DNA from: Chitinophagaceae bacterium
GTDB lineage: Bacteria; Bacteroidota; Bacteroidia; Chitinophagales; Chitinophagaceae
Length of the DNA stretch: 64,000 nt
Assembly (NCBI GenBank): GCA_016720745.1
Contig: JADKKA010000022.1
Coordinates: 186,001-250,000, forward strand
Direction: 5' to 3'
Below are positions 18,002 through 26,066 of the stretch, in pieces; the first letter of the stretch is position 1; every line of letters begins with the position of its first letter. The notes below the pieces were generated by a model that had not been told where the DNA came from, ran no database searches, and was given only the letters and a program-made list of their open reading frames with translations. The position numbers and the translations under genes are program-made.

Positions 18002-18727
18002 ATGGCCAGAGAAAAGATTATATGCAGGGATATGGGGCAGTTGGACTACCAGGCTGCCTGGACCTATCAGGAGCAACTGCTACAGGAGAATGTTCAAATT
18101 AAATCAGCCCAGTTTCATCAACATCAGAATGTCCATGCACTGCCAACCCGGCACTACCTGCTTTTTGTAGAACATCCTGCCGTATATACCCTGGGAAAAA
18201 GCGGAAACAAAGAAAACGTCCTTCTCAACGATACCGAACTGCAGGAAAGAAATATCCAGTTCTTTCATACCAACCGGGGAGGAGATATTACTTTTCACGG
18301 AGCGGGACAGGTAGTGGGTTATCCCATCCTGGATCTTGAAAAATTTGGCACCGATATCGGTCGGTACCTGCGCAATATCGAAGAAGTAATCATTCGTACT
18401 TTGTCTGATTATGGATTAAAAGGGGAACGTTCTGCAGGGGAAACCGGTGTGTGGATCGATCCATCCATTCCAGGGAAAGAAAGAAAAATCTGTGCCATCG
18501 GGGTGCGCTGCAGCCGCTGGATCACCATGCATGGTTTTGCGCTGAACGTAAGCACTGATCTATCTTATTTCAATCATATTATTCCCTGCGGTATTGTCAA
18601 TAAGCAGGTGACTTCCCTGGAAAAAGAACTGGGAAGGGTGGTATTAATGGAAGAAGTGAAAGAAAAAATCCGCCATCATTTCGGGGAAGTATTCGAAGCG
18701 GATCTGGTATCAGAAATCCTTCTCTAG
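18002..18727 (+). CDS. lipB: Octanoyltransferase (lipoate biosynthesis)
   Basis: LipB moves octanoyl from acyl carrier protein to lipoyl domains, the first step of lipoate synthesis. The family signature TNRGGDITFHGAGQVVGYPI (residues about 98-117) is present. The catalytic Lys lies in ERKICAIGVR (about 160) and the catalytic Cys in HIIPCGI (about 199). The length of 241 residues is normal. The frame is open upstream to 17450, but that part is antisense to the pseudouridine synthase gene; the ATG at 18002 gives a natural N terminus (MAREKIICRDMGQLDYQAAW). The final 18 bases overlap the convergent gene at 18710. lipA is not in the window. Confidence 0.95.
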   Translation: MAREKIICRDMGQLDYQAAWTYQEQLLQENVQIKSAQFHQHQNVHALPTRHYLLFVEHPAVYTLGKSGNKENVLLNDTELQERNIQFFHTNRGGDITFHGAGQVVGYPILDLEKFGTDIGRYLRNIEEVIIRTLSDYGLKGERSAGETGVWIDPSIPGKERKICAIGVRCSRWITMHGFALNVSTDLSYFNHIIPCGIVNKQVTSLEKELGRVVLMEEVKEKIRHHFGEVFEADLVSEILL

Positions 18728-19519
18728 AAAGAATTTGTGTTTCTCCAGTAGTTTGCCATCTTCATACAACTCAAAACGGAACCAGCCGGCATGGTAAAAA
18801 TTGGACTTATCCAGTTTGAATTCTTTTTCTTTGATCTCTCTCAATTCAAAAAGCAGGGTTTCTTCCTCAAAAAATTTGATGCTGTATTTCTTTGGCTTTT
18901 CTTCATCGGGTAGTTTAATGTTCACCAGACCATCGCGACCAGTGTATACATAGATGGATGGCACAAAAGCATTGGGCTTGTTGCGGAGCGTTACCGGAGT
19001 GGGAACGGCCACAGAATCTGTATTGCCGGGAAAACCATTTAACTGGATCACTACTGGTTTAGCACGTTCTACAGAATCAGGTACTGCCGGATCTCTTGGA
19101 TTAACTGGTTTGATTTTAGAGGTAGCGCTATCAGGTCTGACCAAAATTGACGGCCCCGATACACGTAAAGTATCTTTTGCCGGACGTTTGGCATCAGTAA
19201 ATAGATACATGCCTTTGTCCAGCATAATATAGATACGGTAAAACATCCGGTCACTGGGTGCTTTTGTATCCATGAAACCATTGAGGGGGGTACTGGGATC
19301 GGCTACCGTGAGGATGGATTTATAACCGGTCAGGCTGTCAAAGGAACGCTGGATGCTGATCTGTTTTACATTTTCCAGTTTATTCACCCAGCCAATGATC
19401 ACCCGGTTATTGCCAGCATTGATCAAAGAGAATTTGGGCAGCGTGTCCTGTGCCTTCAGGAACCCTGAAAACAAAAGAGGCAGGAGAAGGGTGAACGGTA
19501 TCAGTTTTTTCATCTTCAT
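18710..19519 (-). CDS. Hypothetical secreted protein
   Basis: The 269-residue product has a signal peptide (KKLIPFTLLLPLLFSGFLKAQ). A first module (about 30-105) reads like a fibronectin type III-like strand arrangement, with VIIGWVNKLENVKQISIQRS and FYRIYIMLDKGMYLF. A Pro/Ser-rich linker (about 110-165) follows, then a C-terminal beta-rich domain ending in WFRFELYEDGKLLEKHKFFL. I cannot assign a family or function. Start could also be the third codon (second Met). Its 3' end overlaps lipB by 18 bp tail to tail. Confidence 0.65.
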   Translation of the reverse strand: MKMKKLIPFTLLLPLLFSGFLKAQDTLPKFSLINAGNNRVIIGWVNKLENVKQISIQRSFDSLTGYKSILTVADPSTPLNGFMDTKAPSDRMFYRIYIMLDKGMYLFTDAKRPAKDTLRVSGPSILVRPDSATSKIKPVNPRDPAVPDSVERAKPVVIQLNGFPGNTDSVAVPTPVTLRNKPNAFVPSIYVYTGRDGLVNIKLPDEEKPKKYSIKFFEEETLLFELREIKEKEFKLDKSNFYHAGWFRFELYEDGKLLEKHKFFLEKDF

Positions 19520-19581
19520 TTCAGAACCGGACTGGATCTTATTTGTGGTTAAAACAAAGATAGGGCAGGGGTGGGAAATGC

Positions 19582-20487
19582 CTAAAATATTAACTTTCCC
19601 TTGCCCAGGGATGCATTTCCCGTTAATCCGCCGCTATGAATCAGCAGTAGTTTGCTTCCTTCGGGAAAGAAGCCCTTTGTGGCCAGATCACTTATCGCGA
19701 ACATGAGTTTACCGGTATACACAAAATCAGTAGGGATGCCGGTTTGCCGGTACCATTCATTCATGAAGTGGATTAATTCATCGGTATACTTTGCATAACC
19801 CCCGAAATGATAGTCATGGTGAAGACTGTATTCGGGCGGACAGTCAGGAAGGAGTTCTTTCATTTCGTTTTCCAGGGTATGATTATTCCGCATCACACTG
19901 ATGCCCGTTACCTGTTGATGTTTTTCTTTGGCTTTCAGTAACCCTGCCATCATGGTGCCGGTTCCCACCGCGCAGCAGAGATGCGTGTAGCTTTCTTTAT
20001 TACTGCAATGAGTAAGGATATCAGCCGCACCGGTGGCGCCAGTATGGCTATATCCACCTGCGGGAACAATCAAATGATCCGGGTGATTAAGTTCAGGAGG
20101 AATTTGTTCAGCTGCATAATTGGTCCGGCTGATAAAACATAGCTCCATGCCTAGTGATTTGGCTGCTGTTAATACCGGAGAAAAGGTGGATGGTTCTTCT
20201 CCTCGGATGATACCCGTGCAGGGAAGTTGATATAAATGACAGGCCGCCGCAGTGGCAATGATATGGTTGGACCAGGCGCCGCCAAATGTGATCAGCCTTT
20301 TTTTATTTTCCTCTTTCGCCTGCCGGAGATAATACTGCAGTTTAAACCATTTATTTCCTGAAATCAAAGGATGAATCTTGTCCAGTCTAAGTAGTTCCAC
20401 TTGTATTTGACGGGAATTGAATACCGGAATGGAAATAAGATCGGTGGTAATGGCATCAAGCCTGATATCCTGCGGGATAATTTGCAT
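19582..20487 (-). CDS. PLP-dependent ACC deaminase / D-cysteine desulfhydrase family enzyme
   Basis: Fold-type II PLP enzyme. The lysine that binds PLP is in SGNKWFKLQYYL (about residues 43-54). The phosphate and substrate loop is in TFGGAWSNHIIATAAACH (about 68-85). The Gly-rich segments CCAVGTGTMMAGLL and the C-terminal LLIHSGGLTGN also fit. Family members either open 1-aminocyclopropane-1-carboxylate or remove sulfide from D-cysteine; the sequence alone does not separate these, and D-cysteine desulfhydrase-like is perhaps the commoner activity in bacteria. The 301-residue length is close to normal. It is divergent from the nucleotidyltransferase with a 46-bp gap, so their promoters must overlap. 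Confidence 0.85.
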   Translation of the reverse strand: MQIIPQDIRLDAITTDLISIPVFNSRQIQVELLRLDKIHPLISGNKWFKLQYYLRQAKEENKKRLITFGGAWSNHIIATAAACHLYQLPCTGIIRGEEPSTFSPVLTAAKSLGMELCFISRTNYAAEQIPPELNHPDHLIVPAGGYSHTGATGAADILTHCSNKESYTHLCCAVGTGTMMAGLLKAKEKHQQVTGISVMRNNHTLENEMKELLPDCPPEYSLHHDYHFGGYAKYTDELIHFMNEWYRQTGIPTDFVYTGKLMFAISDLATKGFFPEGSKLLLIHSGGLTGNASLGKGKLIF

Positions 20488-20516
20488 AGTAGCGATGCGA
20501 AATTAGATTAATTTTG
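20481..20516 (+). promoter_or_regulatory. Putative promoter of the nucleotidyltransferase gene
   Basis: TAATTTTG at 20509-20516 matches the -7 consensus. TTTG at 20481-20484 could be the -33 element, although the 24-base spacer is longer than usual. The site lies in the 46-bp divergent gap and partly inside the start of the minus-strand gene. Confidence 0.5.
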
Positions 20517-20533
20517 TGCGTAATTTTTAAACT

Positions 20534-21433
20534 ATGGCAAAACCCGCATTGGTAATTCTGGCAGCAGGCATGGCATCCCGTTATGGCAGCATGAAACAGG
20601 TGGAAGGATTCGGACCTTCCGGAGAAACGATCATGGACTATTCCATCTATGATGCCATCAGGGCCGGCTTTGGAAAAATTGTATTTATTATCCGCAAGGA
20701 ATTCGCTGAAAATTTCAAAAGTATTTTTGAGCCCAAACTCAAAGGACTGGTTACAACGGAATACGTATATCAGCAGCTCGATTCTTTTACCAATGGGTAT
20801 GAGCCGGCAGCAGACAGAACCAAGCCCTGGGGTACGGCCCATGCCGTGCTTTGTGCAAGGGAAGTTGTAAAGGAGCCATTTGCCGTGATCAATGCCGATG
20901 ATTTTTATGGCAGTGATGCATTTGTTCAGGCTGCTGCTTTTTTAAATGGAAGTTGTAGCAGCCGGAACTATGCCATTGTGGGATATGATTTGTTAAGAAC
21001 CCTATCTGATCATGGTACCGTGAACCGTGGTGTTTGCACACTGGATGCCAATGGCGATCTGGCAGGCATCCGGGAGCGGATCAATATTTCAAGAAAGAAT
21101 GACCGGATTGTTTGTGATGACGGACAGGAACCCGAAGAGTTACCGGTAGATACAAGGGTCTCAATGAATTTCTGGTGCTTTGACCAATCTTATTTCGACT
21201 ATACCCAGCAACTCTTTGATGCATTCCTTGCTGAATCGGGTAAAGAACTGAAATCAGAATTTTTTATTCCGATTGTGGCTGATCAGTTTATCCGCGAGGG
21301 TGGAAAAGTCAGTATCATCCCCACCAGTTCATTGTGGTTTGGGGTTACCTATAAAGAAGACGCGCCATTTGTAGCGTCTAATCTGAAATTACTGATTGAT
21401 CAGGGAGCATATCCTGCTTCATTATGGAAATAA
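20534..21433 (+). CDS. Sugar-phosphate nucleotidyltransferase family protein
   Basis: The product (299 residues) has the GT-A fold signature of nucleotidyltransferases that make NDP-sugars. The N-terminal nucleotide-binding loop is LAAGMASRYGSMKQVEGFGP (residues 9-28) and the metal-binding Asp pair is in INADDFYG (about 119-126). The later part (SMNFWCFDQSYFDY, SEFFIPIVADQFI) matches a Bacteroidota group annotated generally as nucleotidyltransferase, without a firm substrate. MobA-like or glucose-1-phosphate transferases are alternatives, but the length exceeds MobA. No sugar or cell-envelope genes sit beside it, so the pathway is not indicated. Confidence 0.8.
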   Translation: MAKPALVILAAGMASRYGSMKQVEGFGPSGETIMDYSIYDAIRAGFGKIVFIIRKEFAENFKSIFEPKLKGLVTTEYVYQQLDSFTNGYEPAADRTKPWGTAHAVLCAREVVKEPFAVINADDFYGSDAFVQAAAFLNGSCSSRNYAIVGYDLLRTLSDHGTVNRGVCTLDANGDLAGIRERINISRKNDRIVCDDGQEPEELPVDTRVSMNFWCFDQSYFDYTQQLFDAFLAESGKELKSEFFIPIVADQFIREGGKVSIIPTSSLWFGVTYKEDAPFVASNLKLLIDQGAYPASLWK

Positions 21434-21826
21434 AGAAGAAGCTTTAAAAAAGAAGAGGGTGTCTGATAAGTACGATTTTTGCCACTCGCAGAGTCCTGTG
21501 GACAAAGCCAAAGGAGCTCGAAGAGTCCAATGGACAAAGACGCATACTATACTTGAGGTGTCCGACGGACATAAGTAGTAAAATACAGGGTTCCTCACAG
21601 CGTTCGGAATGACAGGCTATGGTTAGGGGTTAAGGAAATACAGGATTTCTCGCTGGGCTCGAAATAGTAATGGACGTAACATCTCTGCGTTTTCTCCGCG
21701 CTCTCCTTTCTCAGCGGTAGAATTTCACGCAAAGGCTCTAAGTATTATAATTTAGTATTCAATTCTTTGTGTCTTCGAGTCTTAGTGGCAAATTTTAACC
21801 AGCTTTAGCCAGCTGTATAAAAAAGA
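21434..21826. other. Non-coding spacer built from commonplace repeat words
   Basis: About 390 bases without a credible gene. It contains word-like stretches that recall low-complexity spacers of other Bacteroidota: a TCTCTGCGTTTTCTCCGCG stretch, a CTTTGTGTCTTCGAGTCTTAG stretch, and a CACAGCGTTCGGAATGACAG word. A 60-residue frame at 21396-21578 is not convincing. Confidence 0.55.
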
Positions 21827-21857
21827 AGCCACCCATGGGGTGGCTCCTGTTTTTTAT
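21827..21857 (-). terminator. Terminator hairpin after the protease pseudogene
   Basis: Arms AGCCACCC (21827-21834) and GGGTGGCT (21838-21845). T-runs on both sides allow action in both directions: TTCTTTTTTATAC on the minus strand and CCTGTTTTTTA on the plus strand. Confidence 0.8.
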
Positions 21858-21870
21858 AGGGATCAATCAC

Positions 21871-22978
21871 TTAATTCACTTTCACCATGAAAATATAATC
21901 TTCCAGTTTCTTAACCTGTTCGGTTCTGTCGATTCCGGCGATAGAAGATTTTGAAGTTAATTTCAGGCGCTGGTAGCTGGTATCTGTTTTCTTCAGATCA
22001 TCCAGTGCTTTGTAGATGTATTTACCCTGGATGGCGAAGGTGAAACCTTCTGTGCTGTTTTGTCTGGCATTCAGGATACCTACCACTTCTCCGTTCTTAT
22101 TCAGGATGGGGCTTCCGCTGTTACCGTGGTTAGCCGCGATTTCAATCTGACAGCTGAGGGTATCACCATTGAAACCGGTGAGGGAACTCAGGTAACCCTG
22201 TCCGTATACAATTTCATTCTTGGGATAACCCAGGGTGAAGATCGGTTCGGCCAGACGGGCAGATGATTTGCTGATAGAATAAGGGATGGCGGAATAAGGG
22301 TTTAAAGCTTTCGTCATCAATTTTCAGGATGGCGATATCTTTTGAAGGATCGGTGTACACCACTTTGGCAATGAACTCACCTTTGTTGTTTTGTACAGCA
22401 ATATCCCGGGCCTTGTTCACTACGTGGAAATTGGTGACCAGGTAGCCTTTGGCATCAATGATAAAACCGGTACCACCGGATTTATAAACAATATTGTTCT
22501 TTTTCTTTTCGGAGATACTGTTCTTGACCGTGGTGAGTTCGTTCCTTTGCTGATTGGTCCTGTTCTTCAGGTCAGTGATTTCTCTTTTCAGCTGGTCAAC
22601 TTCTGAATTGGCCTTGGGAGCAAAGGCCCAAACCAGTGCAGAGATGGATAAGGCGGTAATCCCGGCAATAGAAGCAGCAATGGCGGCCACCCGGCGATAG
22701 CGTTTCCAGAGGTAAACAACTTTGGCCGCACCTTTCAGTTTCATGGAATCGATCTTACCCCTTTCCGTTAAATCGGTATGGATTTCATTCAGGGAGGAGC
22801 GCAGTTCTTTGCGTTCTCCAAAATGATTCAGCTGCTGAAGAAACAGGGTATGTTCCACCACCAGTTGGTCCACTTCGGCGTTTGATTTCCGGAGGGTTTC
22901 AAATTGCAGGCGTTCGTCAGGTTTCATTTCCCCACGGATATAACGCTCTACCGCATCTAAAATCTGAGTATCATTCAT
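21871..22978 (-). pseudogene. Frameshifted membrane-anchored trypsin-like serine protease with anti-sigma-like N terminus
   Basis: Two frames together make one protein of about 365 residues. Upstream part: an acidic helical N terminus (ILDAVERYIRGEMKPDERLQ) like cytoplasmic anti-sigma domains, one membrane segment (about 98-120), a coiled coil (SEVDQLKREITDLKNRTNQQ), then a trypsin-like domain with the catalytic His in TNFHVV and Asp in KDIAILKI. The downstream frame continues with the Ser in GNSGSPIL and ends in FMVKVN. The break is at about 22301-22310. Restoring a second copy of the 8-base word AGCTTTAA there would rejoin the frames as SFKALNPYS. It follows the sigma factor gene with an 8-bp overlap, so the two form an operon. 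Sequencing error is possible. Confidence 0.75.
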
Positions 22979-23546
22979 CACCGTTTCCGTTTTTATATTG
23001 CGCAAAAAATATTTTTTTCAACCGCATCAGGCATTTATACTTCTGGTTCTTGGCATTATCGGCATTGGTATAACCGAAATTAGCCGCAATCACCTGCATA
23101 TTCTGTTTCTGGAGATAATAGGCTTCCAGTAAACTTTTGCAGGGTTCTCCCAGATGGCTGATCGCCTGTTCCATCATTTCAAATTCCGCATTCCGCTGTT
23201 CATGTGCTTCCAGGTCTTCCTCCACCGGTACCACCGATTCCATACTGTCGCCGGGGGACGCATACCGGTTCTGTTGCTGGAGCCTTTTGAGCCATAATCT
23301 CCGGGACACAGAATACAGGAATGTTTTAATCTGGCATTGCAGTTCAAAACCACCTGCTCTCACTTTCTCATAAAGAACAATAATTGCCTCCTGGAATATG
23401 TCCTTTGCATCATCTGAAGAGCCGTTGTTGTTGATAATCAATGACTGTATCGTGTTGAAATTCTCCTGATACAGCGTCTCAACGGCCTTTCTGTCGTTAT
23501 TTGCCAGTCCTTTTAATAGTTCCTTTTCGTCGCTTAGGGGCTTCAC
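22971..23546 (-). CDS. Sigma-70 family (ECF-like) RNA polymerase sigma factor
   Basis: The 191-residue product has a region 2 (DAKDIFQEAIIVLYEKVRAG, about residues 45-64, then IKTFLYSVSRRLWLKRL) and a region 4 (LLEAYYLQKQNMQVIAANFGYTNADNAKNQKYKCLMRLKKI, about 140-180) with a helix-turn-helix. The size and lack of regions 1 and 3 fit the ECF group. The stop codon overlaps the start of the downstream protease by 8 bp (GGTGATGAATGA), a sign of translational coupling. The downstream protein's anti-sigma-like N terminus suggests that the pair is a sigma/regulator couple, but the stimulus is unknown. Confidence 0.85.
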   Translation of the reverse strand: MKPLSDEKELLKGLANNDRKAVETLYQENFNTIQSLIINNNGSSDDAKDIFQEAIIVLYEKVRAGGFELQCQIKTFLYSVSRRLWLKRLQQQNRYASPGDSMESVVPVEEDLEAHEQRNAEFEMMEQAISHLGEPCKSLLEAYYLQKQNMQVIAANFGYTNADNAKNQKYKCLMRLKKIFFAQYKNGNGDE

Positions 23547-23857
23547 ATTCCGTTATTTAATACAGGATTTTAAAAATAGTAACCCTGCCCGACTGCAAAA
23601 AATATATTAAAGCAGCCGGATCAGGTCTGAAAGAAGCGGTAATGGTCCTGAAGGGAATACTTTTCTAATTTTTTTCTGGGGGGATGTCCCTGCAAAAATA
23701 ACAGTAAATGGCTGAAAAAACGAATGTTTTAAATAACAAATAAATTTAATATGAATTATTTTAAGAAAATCCCCGTTTTTTTTTACCTGTCCGGGTTACC
23801 TTTTTTCAATCCCGGTATTAACAGTGAAATATTTCAAAAAATTTCTAAACAACAATC
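23547..23857. other. Divergent spacer between sigma factor and lipoprotein genes
   Basis: About 310 bases, AT-rich, no credible gene. It must hold the promoters of both flanking genes, but I see no clear TAnnTTTG. A segment CCGGGTTACC...CAATCCCGG near 23790-23817 could form a weak hairpin. Confidence 0.45.
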
Positions 23858-24052
23858 ATGAAAAAAGTATTTGCAATTGCATTGATCGCTACAGCAATGG
23901 TAGCTTGTAACAACAGCGGTGACAAGAAAGAAGGTGGTGATACTACTACTGCCCCTACTACTGACACTACAGTTGTAGCTCCTGTTGACACAACTACTCC
24001 TGCTCCTGTTGACACTACAGCTCCAGTTGCTGTTGATACAACTAAGAAGTAA
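23858..24052 (+). CDS. Small Thr/Pro-rich lipoprotein
   Basis: This 64-residue product has a lipoprotein signal: a basic start, hydrophobic FAIALIATAMVA and a lipobox ending at Cys17 (AMVAC). The mature 48 residues are a short acidic stretch (NNSGDKKEGGD) followed by repeats rich in Asp, Thr, Pro and Val (units like APVDTT). No fold or enzyme motif is present. It is probably a surface or periplasmic linker-type lipoprotein, a type often seen as orphan genes in Bacteroidota. A clear terminator follows, so it is likely monocistronic. Confidence 0.75.
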   Translation: MKKVFAIALIATAMVACNNSGDKKEGGDTTTAPTTDTTVVAPVDTTTPAPVDTTAPVAVDTTKK

Positions 24053-24071
24053 TTTAGAATGGCAAGCAATG

Positions 24072-24106
24072 AGAAGGCCCACCGCAAGGTTGGGCTTTCT
24101 TATTTT
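24072..24106 (+). terminator. Intrinsic terminator after the small lipoprotein gene
   Basis: Arms GAAGGCCCACC and GGTTGGGCTTTC around a GCAA loop, with one mismatch, followed by TTATTTTA. Confidence 0.75.
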
Positions 24107-24132
24107 ATACCCCTGTTCCGCCCTATAAAAGC

Positions 24133-24140
24133 TACCTTTG
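24133..24140 (+). promoter_or_regulatory. Putative -7 element (TACCTTTG) of the DEAD-box helicase gene
   Basis: Exact TAnnTTTG match 22 bases upstream of the ATG at 24163. The same octamer precedes fusA and rpsJ. The -33 element is not obvious. Confidence 0.55.
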
Positions 24141-24162
24141 CCCACGCACCATAAATTTTATC

Positions 24163-25836
24163 ATGCCTTCACCCAAATTTGAAGCCTTAGGAATCGAAGA
24201 GGGACTTTTACAGTCCATTAAAGTATTAGGTTTTACAGAACCCACGCCCATTCAGGAAAAAGCCATCCCGGTTTTGCTCCAGGGCACCCGTGATTTTATC
24301 GGACTGGCTCAGACCGGTACCGGCAAAACAGCAGCATTCGGATTGCCACTGCTGCAACTGATAGATAAAGAGCAACGCTACCCCCAGGCCCTGATTATTT
24401 GTCCGACCCGGGAACTCTGCCTCCAGATCACCAGCGATCTGGAAAAATTCAAAAGCAAATCAGAAAAATTATCAATAACCGCTGTTTATGGCGGCGCCTC
24501 CATCGGAGAGCAGATCCGCAGCCTGAAAAAAGGCACCCATATCATTGTAGCCACTCCCGGCCGTTTGATCGATTTGATTGAAAGGAAGGCCGTGAACCTG
24601 GAGCAGGTGGAATACATCGTGCTGGATGAAGCCGATGAAATGCTGAACATGGGATTCAAAGAGGATATTGAATTTGTATTGAAGAACACTCCCAACCGCC
24701 AGAGCACCTGGTTATTCAGTGCCACCATGCCACCGGAGATCAGGCAGGTGAGTAAGCGGTACATGGACAAGCCCTTTGAAATCACCATTGGAAAAACCAA
24801 TGAAGGTGCCTCCAATATTGACCACCAGTACTATGCCACCCAGCATCATAACCGCTATGAAGTATTAAAGCGGATTATTGATTTCAATCCCGGTATTTAT
24901 GGTATTGTGTTTGCCCGTACCAAGATGGATACCCAGGAAATTGCAGAAAAGCTGACCCGTGAAGGTTATGATATCGATTCGATTCATGGTGACCTCACGC
25001 AGCAGCAGCGGGATAAAGTGATGGGTTTGTTCCGCGATAAAAGCGTGAAGCTCCTCGTGGCAACGGATGTTGCGGCACGTGGTATTGACGTAAAAGGAAT
25101 CACCCATGTCATCAATTATGAACTACCGGATGATGTGGAAGTATATACCCACCGAAGCGGCCGTACCGGAAGGGCGGGAAGCAGTGGTGTTTCGGTGTCG
25201 ATTGTAACTCCCAAAGAAGTATACCGTCTCCGGCAGATCGAAAGAATTGTAAAGACCCAGTTTCATAAAATGGATATCCCCAGCGGGAAAGATGTTTGCC
25301 GCAAACAGTTCTTCCATTTTATTGATAAGATGCTGCAGGCCGATATCAGTCATGGTGAATATGAAACTTATCTTCCCATACTCAAAGAAAAGTTTGCACT
25401 GGTAGAGAAAGAGGAGATCCTGCAAAGAGTAGCGGCGCTTGAATTTGACCGCTTCCTGAAATATTATGAAAATGCCGCCGACCTCAATATGCGCGATGAC
25501 AGACGAGGTGATCGCCGTACAGAACGCACAGAAAGCCGCCCGGGTAAAGAAAGCCGTGGCAAATCATTCAGCGGAGAAGGTAATTACCAACGCTTGTTTG
25601 TAAACCTGGGAACCAAGGATGGTTTTTACAAAGCCAGCTTCCTGCAGTTCATTCTGGATTTGAGCGATCTGCGCAAAGATGTATTGGGAAAGATTGATAT
25701 GAAGGAGATGAACAGCTGGGTGGAAGTGGAAGCAGGCGCGGCCAAAAAAATGATCAAGGCCATCGATGGCAAGAATTTCAAAGGAAGAAAGATCCGGATG
25801 AATGATGCCGAGAGTGGTGGACGCCGTAAAAATTAA
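24163..25836 (+). CDS. DEAD-box ATP-dependent RNA helicase with DbpA-type RNA-binding domain
   Basis: Unwinds RNA during ribosome assembly or cold adaptation, judging from the DeaD/DbpA group. Motifs in order: Q motif (FTEPTPIQEKAIP, 24-36), Walker A AQTGTGKT (49-56), PTRELC (81-86), DEAD (155-158), SAT (about 187), ATDVAARGID and HRSGRTGRAG in the helicase C domain (about 300-345). A charged linker (about 442-472, rich in Arg and Asp) leads to a C-terminal domain (about 478-550) of the DbpA RNA-binding type. In E. coli DbpA that domain binds 23S rRNA hairpin 92. At 557 residues it is complete. It is followed directly by the promoter of the aromatic operon, with no terminator between. Confidence 0.92.
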   Translation: MPSPKFEALGIEEGLLQSIKVLGFTEPTPIQEKAIPVLLQGTRDFIGLAQTGTGKTAAFGLPLLQLIDKEQRYPQALIICPTRELCLQITSDLEKFKSKSEKLSITAVYGGASIGEQIRSLKKGTHIIVATPGRLIDLIERKAVNLEQVEYIVLDEADEMLNMGFKEDIEFVLKNTPNRQSTWLFSATMPPEIRQVSKRYMDKPFEITIGKTNEGASNIDHQYYATQHHNRYEVLKRIIDFNPGIYGIVFARTKMDTQEIAEKLTREGYDIDSIHGDLTQQQRDKVMGLFRDKSVKLLVATDVAARGIDVKGITHVINYELPDDVEVYTHRSGRTGRAGSSGVSVSIVTPKEVYRLRQIERIVKTQFHKMDIPSGKDVCRKQFFHFIDKMLQADISHGEYETYLPILKEKFALVEKEEILQRVAALEFDRFLKYYENAADLNMRDDRRGDRRTERTESRPGKESRGKSFSGEGNYQRLFVNLGTKDGFYKASFLQFILDLSDLRKDVLGKIDMKEMNSWVEVEAGAAKKMIKAIDGKNFKGRKIRMNDAESGGRRKN

Positions 25837-25846
25837 TAAAATAGAT

Positions 25847-25877
25847 TTTGAATCATCAGCATCGCTGATTACATTTG
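25847..25877 (+). promoter_or_regulatory. Promoter of the aromatic amino acid operon
   Basis: TTTG at 25847-25850, a 19-base spacer, then TACATTTG at 25870-25877: a perfect fit to the Bacteroidota TTTG/TAnnTTTG promoter. Transcription should start at about 25881-25883, which is the start codon of the leader peptide. The leader mRNA would be leaderless. Confidence 0.75.
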
Positions 25878-25881
25878 AAGC

Positions 25882-25971
25882 ATGAACAGCGTGAAAGCAT
25901 ACTTTGGTTATTATTTTTATTACTTCTTTTTTGGAAAGAGGCCGGGTATGCTTTTGTTGACAGCGAAATAA
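25882..25971 (+). CDS. pheL: Tyr/Phe-rich leader peptide of the aromatic operon
   Basis: A 29-codon frame begins ATGAACAGC and ends TAA. Residues 7-17 read YFGYYFYYFFF, with five Tyr and five Phe in eleven positions. Such runs of a pathway's end products are the hallmark of attenuation leader peptides. The ribosome would pause here when charged tRNA-Phe or tRNA-Tyr is short. The start codon is four bases after a TAnnTTTG element. The following codons (KRPG and MLLL) overlap RNA segment 2 of the attenuator. The longer frame at 25875-26063 on the same strand is in another frame and lacks this pattern. The gene symbol is used by analogy to E. coli pheL, not by sequence homology. Confidence 0.85.
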   Translation: MNSVKAYFGYYFYYFFFGKRPGMLLLTAK

Positions 25972-26026
25972 GAACAACTAAAAATCAACATAAGAGTCCC
26001 GGCCAACACAGGCCGGGATTTTTTTT
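25894..26026 (+). promoter_or_regulatory. Transcription attenuator of the aromatic operon (segments 1-4)
   Basis: Four segments are visible. Segment 1 AAAGCATAC (25894-25902) pairs with segment 2a GTATGCTTT (25946-25954), a possible pause hairpin. Segment 2b GGCCGGG (25940-25946) pairs with segment 3 CCCGGCC (25998-26004), an antiterminator. Segment 3 pairs with segment 4 GGCCGGGA (26011-26018), followed by eight T. Ribosome stalling on the Tyr/Phe codons (25900-25932) would cover segment 1 but leave 2b free, favouring readthrough. Fast translation to the stop at 25971 would cover 2b and let the terminator form. 2b and 4 are the same sequence, as expected for competing partners. This is the E. 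coli trp/phe type of logic, predicted here from sequence only. Confidence 0.8.
25997..26026 (+). terminator. Attenuator terminator before pheA
   Basis: Arms TCCCGGCC and GGCCGGGA around the loop AACACA, then eight T at 26019-26026. It lies 40 bases before the pheA start codon, so it controls pheA entry rather than ending the helicase transcript alone. Confidence 0.85.
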
Positions 26027-26066
26027 ATCCCTCCATGAAGGAGGATTGAACCATGAAAATTGAATT

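Noticed and set aside
21396..21578. 60-residue frame after the nucleotidyltransferase
   Set aside because: Low-complexity spacer, overlaps the upstream gene, no domain or start signal.
25875..26063. 62-residue open frame upstream of pheA
   Set aside because: It overlaps the leader peptide in another frame and runs through the terminator hairpin. Its hydrophobic look comes from the T-rich codons of the Tyr/Phe run read out of frame.
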